This document shows positions 53,893-63,826 of a stretch of DNA of 64,000 nucleotides, in pieces; position 1 is the first letter of the stretch; each line of letters starts with the position of its first letter. The DNA lies in assembly GCA_031553535.1 (NCBI GenBank), contig JAVBLM010000019.1, positions 186,001 to 250,000 on the forward strand, read 5' to 3'. The stretch comes from JAIROC01 sp031553535 (GTDB lineage Bacteria; Bacteroidota; Bacteroidia; Bacteroidales; WCHB1-69). The translations under genes and the position numbers were made by a program. The notes beneath the pieces are model-generated. The model searched no databases. It was not told where the DNA came from and saw only the letters and a program-made list of their open reading frames with translations.

Positions 53893-56800
53893 TTAATTTT
53901 CTTCTAGAAGAATCGAGTTATCATCTCGTAATATAAGCCTTAATTCCTGACAAAATGGAACAGCATCCACTTTCTCTTCACTGGAGAGATAAACACTCAT
54001 AGATTGTTCCAAGTTAAAGATATTAAATCGGATCCCCACCCCTTTCTTCGAGCGATAAGCGGCTATTAATTTCTCTATGTTCAAGATCAAAGCATCATCC
54101 AAATAGTTGTTCGAAAGCCGTATTGTCACACGTTTTGTTTTCTCCTTCATCACATTTTCCAGCAATTGCACGTTTGTGATTGCAAGCCTGTAGTCATCAT
54201 CTGATTTTCCATCCCTCCCATACATCATTTCGGATTTTACAGTAAGCATCAATAATGTATTAGGCACACAGAAATGGTGAAATTTCATATAGGTTTCACC
54301 CCAAAGAGAAAAATCCCGTTTATTATGAAAATCTTCAAGCGTAATCTTGGCAAATGATTGCCCGTTTTTACCTGTACCTATATTAACATCCATTACCATT
54401 CCTACCAAACTAAATGATGAATTCTGTAATCGCTTTAAAGTACCCGGTTCGTCAAAATCACCAAAGTTATACTTACAAAAACTATTGATCTCCAACCGGT
54501 AATCGTCCAACGGATGCCCTGATATATAAAAGCCGGTAACTTCCCTTTCCTTATTTAATTTCTGTAAAGATGTCCATGGATCACATTGAGGAAATGTTAA
54601 TCCAAAATCTTGAGAATCCTCTGTCGTATCTTCAAACAAAGATATTTGCTTGGAATCTTTCGCCGCTTGATAACTGGAAGCATACCGTAATAATTTTTCC
54701 AGGAAAATGGCTCCGTCAGCTTCCACGAAAAATTGAGCGCGATGTTCATCGCCTATAGCATCAAAAGAACCGCCCAATGCCAATGCTTCCATAACTCGCT
54801 TATTACAAGTTCGAAGATTAATCCGCTGCATAAAATCGAGAATAGAACTAAAATTCCCACTTTCTTCCCGTTCTTTGATAATATCTTCAACAGCAGCCTG
54901 CCCAACACCTTTAATGGCTCCTAATCCAAACCGGATTTCGCCTTTTGAATTAACGGTAAAATGAGCATCCGACTCGTTGATATCCGGCCCTAATACTTTT
55001 ATTCCTAATCGTTTGCAATCAGCTATTAAATTAGATATTTCATCAACATCATTCAGATTATTCGTTAAGTTAGCTGCCATAAACTCCGCCGGATGATGGG
55101 CCTTGAGGTATGCAGTCTGATAAGCTACCCATGAATAACAAGTAGCGTGTGATTTATTAAAAGCATATTTTGCAAATTCAGCCCAATCGCTCCAGATTTT
55201 CTCCAGCTTCTCCAGCGGCCCGAAGCCACGCTGAGTTGCACCTTCTATAAATCTGGTTTTTAGTGCTGCCATTTTATCCACCAATTTTTTACCCATCGCT
55301 TTACGCAATTCATCAGATTGTCCGCGGGTAAATCCTGCTAAATCACGACTTAAAAGCATTACCTGTTCCTGATATACAGTAATTCCATAGGTCTCTTTGA
55401 GTCGTTTTTCCATCTCAGGAAAAGGATACTCTATCGGTTCCTGCCCGTGCTTCCGACGAACAAATTGCGGTATATATTGCATCGGGCCCGGTCGATACAA
55501 CGCATTCATGGCAATCAAATCCTCAAACTTAGAGGGCTTTAGTTCCTTAAGATATTTTTGCATTCCGGGAGATTCAAACTGAAACGTTGCAACCGTTGCT
55601 CCTTCGCTAAAAAGCTTATACGTCAGTTCATCATCCATATTAATAGAATTAATATCCAGATCAATTCCTTTAGACTTTTTGATATTACGGATAGCTTCTT
55701 TTATAATGGTAAGCGTTTTCAGTCCCAAAAAATCCATTTTGATCAACCCAACCGATTCGACAGAAGACCCTTCATATTGAGTCACTAACATATCTTCTCC
55801 TGTCTCCTTATCTTTGGCTGTAGCAATAGGAATGAAGTTTGTCAAATCATCAGCCCCGATAATCACACCGCAAGCATGAACTCCTGTCTGACGTACCGTT
55901 CCCTCAAGCATTGCAGCATATTTTATTGTAGTGGCAATGTTCTCATTAGGCGATTCACTGGCTTCCTTTAATTCCGGTACCATTTTGACACAATTGCCAA
56001 TGGTAACAGGTAAAGCCTTCCCCGAAGCATTTTCCGGAAAACTAACAGGAACAAATTTTGCCAAACGGTTAGAAATATCCAAAGGTAGTTTCTGTACACG
56101 GGCAACATCTTTGATACTTGATTTTGTGGCCATTGTTCCATAGGTCACAATATGCGCAACGCGTTCTTTTCCATATTTTTCCGTTATCCAATTGAGGACT
56201 TTTCCCCTACCCTCATCATCAAAATCAATATCAATATCCGGTAGAGAGATACGGTCAGGGTTTAGAAACCGTTCAAACAGCAAATCGTATTTTAACGGAT
56301 CTATATCTGTAATTCCCAAGCAATAAGAAACTACCGATCCTGCCGCGGAACCACGTCCCGGCCCCACCGAAACACCCATATTGCGAGCTTCCTGAATTAA
56401 ATCCTGGACAATCAAAAAATAACCAGGAAAACCCATATTTCGCATTACTTCCAATTCAAAATCAATACGTTCCAGCACTTCAGAATCTAGATTCTCCCTA
56501 TAACGTATTTTAGCGCGCTCCATGGTTAGTTGCCGTAAATAATCAGCTTCCAGCTTTATACGGTATACCTTATCAAATCCTCCTAACTTTTCTATTCTAC
56601 CTTGACTATCCTCATCCGGTTCAAACTCTTTAAGTAGATCTTCATGGCTATATTTCTCTCGATATGTCTGCTCTGTGCCAAAATCTTCAGGAATAATAAA
56701 AGTAGGCATGATAGGATCGGTATCCAGTGTAAAATATTCTATCTTATCTACGATCTCTTGCGTATTTTCAAGAGCTTCAGGAACGTCAGCAAACACAGTT

Positions 56801-57690
56801 TTCATTTCCTGAGGAGTTTTTAACCACTCCTGTTTTGTATAGCGCATACGAGCCGGATCATCTATATCTTTACCCGTACTAAGACAAATTAACCTGTCGT
56901 GAGCTTCCGCATGTTCTTCTTCAACAAAATGAACATCATTAGTTGCAATTAATTTCAAATCCAATTCTCTTGCTATTGATATCAAATCTTCGTTTTGTGT
57001 TTTTTGTTTTTCATAAACGGTGGTATCCGCTCCGGGAACATTTGTTTTATGCCGCTGCAATTCGATATAATAATCTTCTCCAAATATGTCCTTAAACCAT
57101 TGGGCAGCAGCTTTTGCTGCCTCATAATCGCCTGCTTCTATCTTTTTATGAATTTCTCCCCCCAAACACGCCGATGCGACAATCAATCCCTCACTATGCT
57201 CTTTCAAGATATCTTTATCTATACGGGGACGATAATAAAAACCCTCTGTCCATCCTGCAGAAACAAGTTTACATAAATTATGATATCCTTTTTTATTTTT
57301 CGCTAATAAAACCAAATGATGCCCACTTCCATCTTCTTTCATGCTTTTGTCAAAACGAGTACGCCGCGCAACATAAACTTCACAACCTAAAATCGGTTTA
57401 AAAATACGAGACTCTGTTTCTATTATTTTCGATTCCAGCTCCTTAATTTGTTCATCCCCCTCAACCTCTTTCAATTGCTTTTTCAAGTCCTTTATTTCTG
57501 AACGTATCTTTTTATTGTATTTTTCCGCATAATCGAAAAACTCTTTAATTCCGTACATATTTCCATGATCGGTAAGAGCGATGGAATACATTCCTGTGCG
57601 AATAGCTTTATCAATAAGTCCGGAAATTGTAGACATCCCATCCAAAATAGAATAATGGGAATGGACATGCAAATGTGTAAATTGTATCAT
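53893..57690 (-). CDS. dnaE: DNA polymerase III subunit alpha
   Basis: 1265 residues; replicative polymerase of the DnaE1 type. The N-terminal PHP domain starts at HLHVHSHYSILDGM (6-19), the catalytic Asp residues lie in PDIDIDFDDEGRGKV (about 484-498), and SVGPGRGSAAGSVVSYCLGITDIDPL precedes them. The HhH region (VGQAAVEDIIKEREESGNFSSILDFMQRI) and the OB-fold (SLVGMVMDVNIGTGKNGQSFAKITLEDF) follow. An insertion of coiled-coil type (about residues 60-95, Lys/Glu-rich) in the PHP domain is noticeable. A -7 box TAACTTTG on the minus strand lies about 45 bases upstream. Confidence 0.98.
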   Translation of the reverse strand: MIQFTHLHVHSHYSILDGMSTISGLIDKAIRTGMYSIALTDHGNMYGIKEFFDYAEKYNKKIRSEIKDLKKQLKEVEGDEQIKELESKIIETESRIFKPILGCEVYVARRTRFDKSMKEDGSGHHLVLLAKNKKGYHNLCKLVSAGWTEGFYYRPRIDKDILKEHSEGLIVASACLGGEIHKKIEAGDYEAAKAAAQWFKDIFGEDYYIELQRHKTNVPGADTTVYEKQKTQNEDLISIARELDLKLIATNDVHFVEEEHAEAHDRLICLSTGKDIDDPARMRYTKQEWLKTPQEMKTVFADVPEALENTQEIVDKIEYFTLDTDPIMPTFIIPEDFGTEQTYREKYSHEDLLKEFEPDEDSQGRIEKLGGFDKVYRIKLEADYLRQLTMERAKIRYRENLDSEVLERIDFELEVMRNMGFPGYFLIVQDLIQEARNMGVSVGPGRGSAAGSVVSYCLGITDIDPLKYDLLFERFLNPDRISLPDIDIDFDDEGRGKVLNWITEKYGKERVAHIVTYGTMATKSSIKDVARVQKLPLDISNRLAKFVPVSFPENASGKALPVTIGNCVKMVPELKEASESPNENIATTIKYAAMLEGTVRQTGVHACGVIIGADDLTNFIPIATAKDKETGEDMLVTQYEGSSVESVGLIKMDFLGLKTLTIIKEAIRNIKKSKGIDLDINSINMDDELTYKLFSEGATVATFQFESPGMQKYLKELKPSKFEDLIAMNALYRPGPMQYIPQFVRRKHGQEPIEYPFPEMEKRLKETYGITVYQEQVMLLSRDLAGFTRGQSDELRKAMGKKLVDKMAALKTRFIEGATQRGFGPLEKLEKIWSDWAEFAKYAFNKSHATCYSWVAYQTAYLKAHHPAEFMAANLTNNLNDVDEISNLIADCKRLGIKVLGPDINESDAHFTVNSKGEIRFGLGAIKGVGQAAVEDIIKEREESGNFSSILDFMQRINLRTCNKRVMEALALGGSFDAIGDEHRAQFFVEADGAIFLEKLLRYASSYQAAKDSKQISLFEDTTEDSQDFGLTFPQCDPWTSLQKLNKEREVTGFYISGHPLDDYRLEINSFCKYNFGDFDEPGTLKRLQNSSFSLVGMVMDVNIGTGKNGQSFAKITLEDFHNKRDFSLWGETYMKFHHFCVPNTLLMLTVKSEMMYGRDGKSDDDYRLAITNVQLLENVMKEKTKRVTIRLSNNYLDDALILNIEKLIAAYRSKKGVGIRFNIFNLEQSMSVYLSSEEKVDAVPFCQELRLILRDDNSILLEEN

Positions 57691-57734
57691 ATCTATTTAA
57701 TTAGCAAATATCTTAAACTGCTATTTATCGTCTT

Positions 57735-57742
57735 CAAAGTTA
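57735..57742 (-). promoter_or_regulatory. Promoter -7 box (TAACTTTG) for dnaE
   Basis: TAACTTTG on the minus strand, 45 bases before the dnaE start, the same box as in front of murA. Confidence 0.55.
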
Positions 57743-57931
57743 ATCATTTTAATTGGAATAGCTACATCATGTTAATAACTTTTCATCACACACAAAAAAA
57801 GAATAAAACAACCAAAACGCTAATTAGCAGGATAATATAAACCATGGCACGGTGTTTGTAGTCTAATATAATGAAATATTATTAAATTTTGAAATTAACA
57901 TTTTTTTTAAACCGTATAAAAATACCTAATA

Positions 57932-58339
57932 ATGGAAACTAATAAAAAAATGATCCTGGAAGAACTAAAAAACTACTATAACTTTAATAACGATACTGAA
58001 TTTGCTAAATTTTTAAATATTCCAACCCAAACTTTATCCTCATGGGAAAAAGAAAACTATTTTGACTTGGAATTAGTATATAGCAAATGTAAAGGAGTTA
58101 ATTTATATTGGTTAATAACCGGAGAAGGAGATGTTGTTTTAGATGACAGTTATTCTAAACTTATACGGATAATAAATACTAAACAAAATTCAAACAATAA
58201 TAATCAACAACAACCGATGCATTACCTTGTAAAGGTTAATAAAAACGATTATCATTTTGAAGACATGAAAACTCAAAAAGAATCAATACCTTCAACTAAC
58301 TTCGAATACGAAACAGAAGAGATAATGGATCTAACATAA
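57932..58339 (+). CDS. Small HTH protein, phage CI-repressor-like
   Basis: 135 residues. Residues about 5-65 form a helix-turn-helix of the Bac_phage_CI type (MILEELKNYYNFNNDTEFAKFLNIPTQTLSSWEKENYFDLELVYSKCKGVNLYWLITGEGDV), which binds DNA in phage-like repressors and in some chromosomal regulators. The C-terminal half is Asn/Gln-rich (NTKQNSNNNNQQQ) and has no peptidase domain, so it would not be cleaved like LexA. No phage genes lie nearby. A bidirectional terminator follows. Confidence 0.8.
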   Translation: METNKKMILEELKNYYNFNNDTEFAKFLNIPTQTLSSWEKENYFDLELVYSKCKGVNLYWLITGEGDVVLDDSYSKLIRIINTKQNSNNNNQQQPMHYLVKVNKNDYHFEDMKTQKESIPSTNFEYETEEIMDLT

Positions 58340-58388
58340 GTACATAGGCTACTTCTAAAAAAACATTTTTCAAAGCATATAAAAAAGG

Positions 58389-58419
58389 AAATCGTCTAAA
58401 CAGACGATTTTTCTTTTTT
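58389..58419. terminator. Bidirectional intrinsic terminator
   Basis: A perfect 9-bp stem AAATCGTCT/AGACGATTT with loop AAAC, flanked by an A-run on the left and a T-rich run on the right, between the convergent HTH and peroxidase genes. Confidence 0.85.
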
Positions 58420-58431
58420 ATTGAGCATGTA

Positions 58432-59577
58432 TCAAGGTAATGATGTAGGTTTAGCATATTTAGGATTTGTGAGAAAATCATCATCCGTCAATGTATTTAG
58501 AAATGCTTTTAATTGTTGCTTTTCACGTGGAGTGAGCATTGCTCCCCCTTCATTAATTTTATGCATAAGCGGATGAACATAGGGAGAAATATGTAATCCT
58601 TCACTATAAAAATCAATTACCTCTTCCAATGTTTTAAATCTACCATCATGCATATACGGGGCAGTAACAGCAATATTACGTAAACTCGGCGCCCGATACG
58701 CCCCAATATCTGTAGATTTATTCGTTACGGCAAATCTATCTCTCGAATCGGAAAAAGTACTGTCCAGGGCATTATTATAATATAAATTTGTTGTCATTAA
58801 AAGATTTCCACTCGTTCCATGACAATGAAAACAATCTGCCCCCTCTTCGGTTGTGAAAAGTATAAATCCCTGTAATTCTTCATTCGTTAACTGTACCTCC
58901 CCCCGAATATATTGATCGAAACGGGAATTGGAAGAAACCAACGTTCTGATAAATTGAGCAATGGCTTTTTGTATCCTATCTGCCGTAACTTCTTCCGTCC
59001 CAAAAGCAGCTTTGAACATAGGAGGGTATATACTAATTGACGCAATTGCGTCTACGCTACGTTCAACAGTACTATTCATTTCATGAGGGGCAATTATTCC
59101 CATACGCACAATATCTTCAAGATTACGAAACTGGGCATTAGGATTTTCATTATAGATCATTCCATTCCAGAAATATCCATTATTGTTGAATACCAAATTA
59201 AACAATGGCATCATATAATGAGGTGTTTCAATACCGGTAACCCCCATTGTTTTTCCATTTATATATTTAGGATGATCTATGCCACACTCAAATGCATATT
59301 TTTGAAGATGACAGGTCGCACAACTCATTAATGAATCAGGATTAGTTCCTGTATATCCTCGTAGGCGTCCGTCGTAAAATAAATATCTACCTAATTCTAC
59401 ACCTTCAACCGTTAGGGGGTTATCATCCGGAATATTCAATAAAGTGGGAAAATAAGAAGGTATCTCGAAATTATAAGGAGTTGTTTCAACGTTAGAATCA
59501 ACAGGCCTTTCAGGTTTGCAACCTTGTAGATATATGCATATAACAAATAAAAAAATAAATTTGTAATAGTTTTGCAT
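58432..59577 (-). CDS. Di-heme cytochrome c peroxidase / MauG-like lipoprotein
   Basis: 381 residues. The lipobox LQGC puts the lipid on Cys20. Two c-type heme sites are present, CATCH (86-90) and CFHCH (249-253), in the order of the CcpA/MauG family. Between them lie GIETPHYMMPLFNLVFNNNGYFWNGM and FRNLEDIVRMGIIAPHEM, with APSLRNIAVTAPYMHDGRFKTLEEVIDFY near the end. The family reduces hydrogen peroxide or carries out long-range oxidations; which applies is not clear. Periplasmic. Confidence 0.93.
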   Translation of the reverse strand: MQNYYKFIFLFVICIYLQGCKPERPVDSNVETTPYNFEIPSYFPTLLNIPDDNPLTVEGVELGRYLFYDGRLRGYTGTNPDSLMSCATCHLQKYAFECGIDHPKYINGKTMGVTGIETPHYMMPLFNLVFNNNGYFWNGMIYNENPNAQFRNLEDIVRMGIIAPHEMNSTVERSVDAIASISIYPPMFKAAFGTEEVTADRIQKAIAQFIRTLVSSNSRFDQYIRGEVQLTNEELQGFILFTTEEGADCFHCHGTSGNLLMTTNLYYNNALDSTFSDSRDRFAVTNKSTDIGAYRAPSLRNIAVTAPYMHDGRFKTLEEVIDFYSEGLHISPYVHPLMHKINEGGAMLTPREKQQLKAFLNTLTDDDFLTNPKYAKPTSLP

Positions 59578-59623
59578 TGAAATTAAATATTATATATAAT
59601 CCAACGTAATCGGATAAGAGAAA

Positions 59624-59960
59624 TTGTCTATCTCTAGCTAAAGTATAATTATGATTCTCTTTCTATCTCCTTCACTTTTTCCAGTACCTACTCGACCGTA
59701 ATGCTTTCAATATATGGTCAAATTGTATTTTTATCTTTTATAAACCGATATTGATTATTGCAATTAAAGCAATCCATTTTATTATAAACTACCTTGGACA
59801 TGTATTTCCCATCCTCTTTCTCCAGATATTCAACAATATAAGTTTGAGAACAACCAAAATATGTAAAGGGTTCTTACTGCAACAGTAATATGAGAAGCCG
59901 ACGTATCATTCGTAATTATATATTCTGCATTTTACAAATAAATCAATGAAGTTTTCCTTG
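59624..59960 (-). pseudogene. Decayed partial copy of the GT9 glycosyltransferase gene (3' end)
   Basis: This stretch closely follows 62570-62940, the last third of the intact GT9 gene plus about 25 bases beyond its stop. Shared runs include GATTCTCTTTCTATCTCCTT and TGCAACAGTAATATGAGAAG. The copy lacks about 20 bases around the LLGGTHFGRF codons and has another small deletion near its 5' end, so the frame is destroyed. No start codon and no upstream two thirds are present. It has inserted, or remained, between the peroxidase gene and the YfhO gene. Confidence 0.9.
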
Positions 59961-59987
59961 TCAAACTGCAGACTAAAAAGAAAGCAT

Positions 59988-62435
59988 CTACTTCTTCCTT
60001 TTTTTCACCCAATACACAATAGCCCCAATCAACAGTAGAACTACAAAAATAGAACTATATAAACTAATTTTTGCTGAAATTCTATAAATATCGGAATCGT
60101 AAGTAAAGACAATTTCATGCTCCCCTTCAGGAATAATAAGTGCTCTCAAAATATAATTTGCACGAATAATCGGAATCTCTTTACCGTCAATTCGAGCTTT
60201 CCAATACCGGTAAAAAACTTCCGGAAACACAACCAACTGTGAAGTTTTAGATGAAGTTTTGTAAATTAATTTATTTGGTTGATAATGGGAAAGTGCAATG
60301 CTGGCTAATGTATCTTTCTGCGGAATGAAATTGTCTATAATCTCGCCAAATTTTGAATGGTCTACAATAGCAGTTACATGCGGGTCAAAATCATTCAATG
60401 CCAAAATCTCCTCATCAGGATTTGCCACAAAACGGATGGAGTCCACAAACCACGCATGCCCGAAAGCTTCTGCATTATATTGTACTTGACCACCCGGCAC
60501 GATAAAATATTTAGTATTAAGCATATTCAAGACATCCATGTTCAGATTTCCCGACATATGAAAATCAATTATATCCTGATATCGGCGCAATTTAGCAGGA
60601 CTGTATCCCCCAATAGATTTATGAAAATACGAAGTGTTGGCTTCATTAAATGTATTAGAAGCTGCATTGAAGACACGATAATTCAGATCTTTGTCATTCA
60701 ATATTTGCACATCAGCTTCAGTAGGAAGAATGGCACGAGCTTTTTTCTTTTGCGTAAAATTATTGTCATTTAAATAACGCTTGTCAATTGCCCACATATC
60801 AACTAAAACTAACACTATCAAGACAATAATTGCATAAGTTGCTTTTTGTATTTTTTTCTTTGCATAAAACCAAAGCACAGCAAAACTTAATGTCACAAAA
60901 AGCAGTGAACGAAAAGCATCTTTTAGCAACATTGATTGACGATGATTATGTAAAATATCTAGAATTTGATCAATGTTCGTTTGCGGAAATCCTGCTTGCA
61001 TTAGTTGTTGTGCAAAATTTGCATCTCTCTCGCTCTCAAAAGAAAACATGAAAGATCCAAATACCAGAAATAATACACATAATCCACCAACAATCCCCAA
61101 GGTATATTTCAAATATTTGATCAACTGTGTTTGGGTGATTTTATTGTCGATAATATCTTTCAAAGCAAGCATTGCCATTACAGGCATAGTTACTCCTGCA
61201 ATAATTAATGCCATTTCGGGCGTTCGGAATTTGTTGTATAATGGTAAATGTTCAAACAAAAAGTTGTTCAATATTCCAAAATTTTTGCCCCATGCCAATA
61301 AAAACGAGAGAATTGTCGCAGCAAGCAGCCACCATTTCTCCGGGCCTTTCAAAATAAACAAACTCAACACGAATAAAAAACAAACCACTGCCCCTGCATA
61401 GTTTGGTCCCGAAGTAAAGGGTTTATCACCCCAGTAGGTGGGCAATACCCCTATATTTGCTCCTGCTTGGCGAAGTTGCTGTGATGTTTCAGAATCAGGA
61501 TCTAAAAAATCATGTCCACCACCGTATAAGTTAGGAATAAGTAAGGTAAACGTTTCCATCTTACCATAGCTCCATGAAAATGCATAATCAATTTCCAAGC
61601 CACCTGTATTCGGTGAAGATTCAGTATGCGAACCATCCGACTTTATAGTTAATTCCGATCCCCCACGCATAGTATCCTTACTATAATCATACATTGGCAA
61701 TAATCTATCCATATTAGGCAATAATGCAAAAAATACAGTTAATAAAAGTATTCCTATTATTTTGAAAAACAATGGTATATTTCTGTTTTTTCGCATAAAA
61801 TCAATCATATAAACCAATACTGCCAGTCCTACAATAAGCATGGCATAGTAGGTGATTTGAAGATGATTAGCTGCAATTTCCAACCCTAAAAAAATCGTCG
61901 TTATTACTGCCCCAAGTACAATTTTTTTTCTGAAAATCAAGATGATACCGCCCAACAGTGGCGCAATATAAGCCATCGCATAGCCTTTGGTAACATGCCC
62001 TGCTTCAATAATAATAAAATTGTAAGAAGCCAAAGCATATGTCAAAGCTCCCAAAACTGCCAACCAGACATTAGCTCCTATACAAAGCATAAAAATATAA
62101 AAACAAATCAAATATGTAAAAAACATTCCCATGTGGATCATTGGCATATCCAATCGAATTGCTTTTGAAAGATAATTATATATACTATTAGAAGGAGGTC
62201 CTGTTACAATTTCAGGCATCCCACTAAACATATTTGTCGACCAAAGTGTATATTCTCCGGTTTGTTTGTGGAAATCTTCTGATGCTTTTTTCATTCCTTC
62301 CACCGCAACCATATCACTTTGAACAATATCTTTATTATCGACAACAACAGGCCAAAAATAAACAACCGTCAAAAGTAAAAAAAACACAATTGCTCCTATA
62401 TGAGGCAAAATGATTTTATAATTAAAATACTTCAT
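59988..62435 (-). CDS. YfhO family membrane protein
   Basis: 815 residues; a large multi-pass protein with about twelve membrane helices, a periplasmic C-terminal domain (about 550-775) and a final helix. Conserved features include DNKDIVQSDMVAVEGMKKASEDF, FSWSYGKMETFTLLIPNLYGGG, YRVFNAASNTFNEANTSYFHKSIGGYSPAKLRRYQDIIDFHM and the C-terminal YRYWKARIDGKEIPIIRANYILRALIIPEGEHEIVFTY. YfhO proteins resemble GT39/GT83 enzymes and in Gram-positives are linked to glycosylation of teichoic acids; the role here is unknown. The ATG at 62435 is chosen because the longer frame starts with TTG inside a -7 box. Confidence 0.88.
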   Translation of the reverse strand: MKYFNYKIILPHIGAIVFFLLLTVVYFWPVVVDNKDIVQSDMVAVEGMKKASEDFHKQTGEYTLWSTNMFSGMPEIVTGPPSNSIYNYLSKAIRLDMPMIHMGMFFTYLICFYIFMLCIGANVWLAVLGALTYALASYNFIIIEAGHVTKGYAMAYIAPLLGGIILIFRKKIVLGAVITTIFLGLEIAANHLQITYYAMLIVGLAVLVYMIDFMRKNRNIPLFFKIIGILLLTVFFALLPNMDRLLPMYDYSKDTMRGGSELTIKSDGSHTESSPNTGGLEIDYAFSWSYGKMETFTLLIPNLYGGGHDFLDPDSETSQQLRQAGANIGVLPTYWGDKPFTSGPNYAGAVVCFLFVLSLFILKGPEKWWLLAATILSFLLAWGKNFGILNNFLFEHLPLYNKFRTPEMALIIAGVTMPVMAMLALKDIIDNKITQTQLIKYLKYTLGIVGGLCVLFLVFGSFMFSFESERDANFAQQLMQAGFPQTNIDQILDILHNHRQSMLLKDAFRSLLFVTLSFAVLWFYAKKKIQKATYAIIVLIVLVLVDMWAIDKRYLNDNNFTQKKKARAILPTEADVQILNDKDLNYRVFNAASNTFNEANTSYFHKSIGGYSPAKLRRYQDIIDFHMSGNLNMDVLNMLNTKYFIVPGGQVQYNAEAFGHAWFVDSIRFVANPDEEILALNDFDPHVTAIVDHSKFGEIIDNFIPQKDTLASIALSHYQPNKLIYKTSSKTSQLVVFPEVFYRYWKARIDGKEIPIIRANYILRALIIPEGEHEIVFTYDSDIYRISAKISLYSSIFVVLLLIGAIVYWVKKRKK

Positions 62436-62453
62436 AAAATTATATCTTTTTTG

Positions 62454-62461
62454 CAAAGATA
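62454..62461 (-). promoter_or_regulatory. Promoter -7 box (TATCTTTG) for the YfhO gene
   Basis: TATCTTTG on the minus strand fits TAnnTTTG and overlaps the TTG of the longer frame, ruling that start out. Confidence 0.6.
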
Positions 62462-62594
62462 CAAAAAAACAATTGACTTTATTTGTAAAAATTAAAAAAA
62501 TGTAATCTACTGATTATATACACGGTAGGAACATCCATATATCATTTAAGGCAACCTAGATGTAATAACTTGTCTATCTCAACCCAAAATATAA

Positions 62595-63824
62595 TTATGA
62601 TTCTCTTTCTATCTCCTTAACTTTCTCTAATACCTGCTCGACTGTAATGCTTTCAATACATGGCCAAATTGTATTTTTATCTTTTATAAAGCGACATTGA
62701 TTATTGCAATTAAAGCAATCCATTTTATTATAAACCACCTTGGGAATGTATTTTTTGTCCTCTTTCTCGAGATATTCAACAACATAAGGCTGAAAGCGAC
62801 CAAAATGTGTCCCCCCCAACAAACATACGGAAGGCGTTCTTACTGCAACAGTAATATGAGAAGCCGACGTATCATTCGTAATTATATATTCTGCATTTTG
62901 AATAATTGAAAACAAATCCATTAATGAAGTCTTTCCTATTAGATTACATATATTCTTCCCGCTATCTGACATTTTTTTCATAATCTCCTCTCCAATGGAT
63001 TCCTCAGGCTTTCCTCCACAAAGAACTATGGTAGAAATTGATAGCTGAGATATTAACTGCTCATAATTCTCTTTTCTCCAATATTTCCTAGGAGTACTTG
63101 CTCCAATAAACAATACAACATATCTTTCTTTCAAGAGATTATTATAAACAGGTATTTGAAATGGAAATTCCGGTAATTGAGATTGAAAGTTAGATTGAAA
63201 TAACTTCCTGATAAAATCCGCATTTCGGGAGAGCTCCATCAGTTGTTCTCTATCAGCTTCTAACAATACGGAATACCATTTATTCGCTTTTCTTTCAAGA
63301 CGGTTTGTATACTTTTCATTATCAATTCCAAACCCAGACAAAGTATTTGCTGTATTATGATAATTTCCTTGATAACCAATTTTCTTTTCTGCTCTAAGAT
63401 TATGTATTAGTATATCTTGTACAAAAAAATCACGGGAATATGCCGGATTAATTATTTGTTCAAATTTTCGCTTTTTTAAATTTTTCAATGTTTTCAGTCT
63501 ATAACTAATTTTCCTAAGAAATTTGTTTTTATCAATCGAAATAACCTCATCAAAATAAGGAAGATTCTTTGCTATTTCTTCCCAAGCAACATTACATAGC
63601 AAAACCAAATGCTTATCCGGAAAATGCTTCCGAAATTCTTTAGCAGAATCTAACCAAATAATAGAATCGCCAATTGCATCCAAACGCATGATTAAAATGC
63701 TATTTTCTTTTTTTGATGGAATTAACTTCAAGAAGCAATATTCAACTTGATAGTATAATTGAAGAATAAAATAGAGCGTTTTTCTCACAAAATATCTATA
63801 ATTTCCTTTAAAAAAATTTGTCAT
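62595..63824 (-). CDS. Glycosyltransferase family 9 (heptosyltransferase-type)
   Basis: 409 residues. The N-terminal Rossmann domain has ILIMRLDAIGDSIIWLDSAKEFRKHFPDKHLVLL (about 43-76), and the nucleotide-sugar domain has VLFIGASTPRKYWRKENYEQLI (about 237-258) and NAEYIITNDTSASHITVAVRTPSVCLLGGTHFGRF (about 312-346). GT9 enzymes move heptose from ADP-heptose to lipopolysaccharide core, though some use other sugars. A small Cys cluster DCFNCNNQC sits near the C-terminus (about 369-377), as in many Bacteroidetes GT9 proteins. It lies 2 bases after the preceding partial gene, so it is co-transcribed. Its 3' third is duplicated at 59.6 kb. Confidence 0.92.
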   Translation of the reverse strand: MTNFFKGNYRYFVRKTLYFILQLYYQVEYCFLKLIPSKKENSILIMRLDAIGDSIIWLDSAKEFRKHFPDKHLVLLCNVAWEEIAKNLPYFDEVISIDKNKFLRKISYRLKTLKNLKKRKFEQIINPAYSRDFFVQDILIHNLRAEKKIGYQGNYHNTANTLSGFGIDNEKYTNRLERKANKWYSVLLEADREQLMELSRNADFIRKLFQSNFQSQLPEFPFQIPVYNNLLKERYVVLFIGASTPRKYWRKENYEQLISQLSISTIVLCGGKPEESIGEEIMKKMSDSGKNICNLIGKTSLMDLFSIIQNAEYIITNDTSASHITVAVRTPSVCLLGGTHFGRFQPYVVEYLEKEDKKYIPKVVYNKMDCFNCNNQCRFIKDKNTIWPCIESITVEQVLEKVKEIERES

Positions 63825-63826
63825 TT

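Noticed and set aside
57932..58339. Prophage remnant marked by the CI-like repressor
   Set aside because: No integrase, structural or lysis genes, or attachment-site repeats are visible around it; the neighbours are dnaE and a peroxidase gene.
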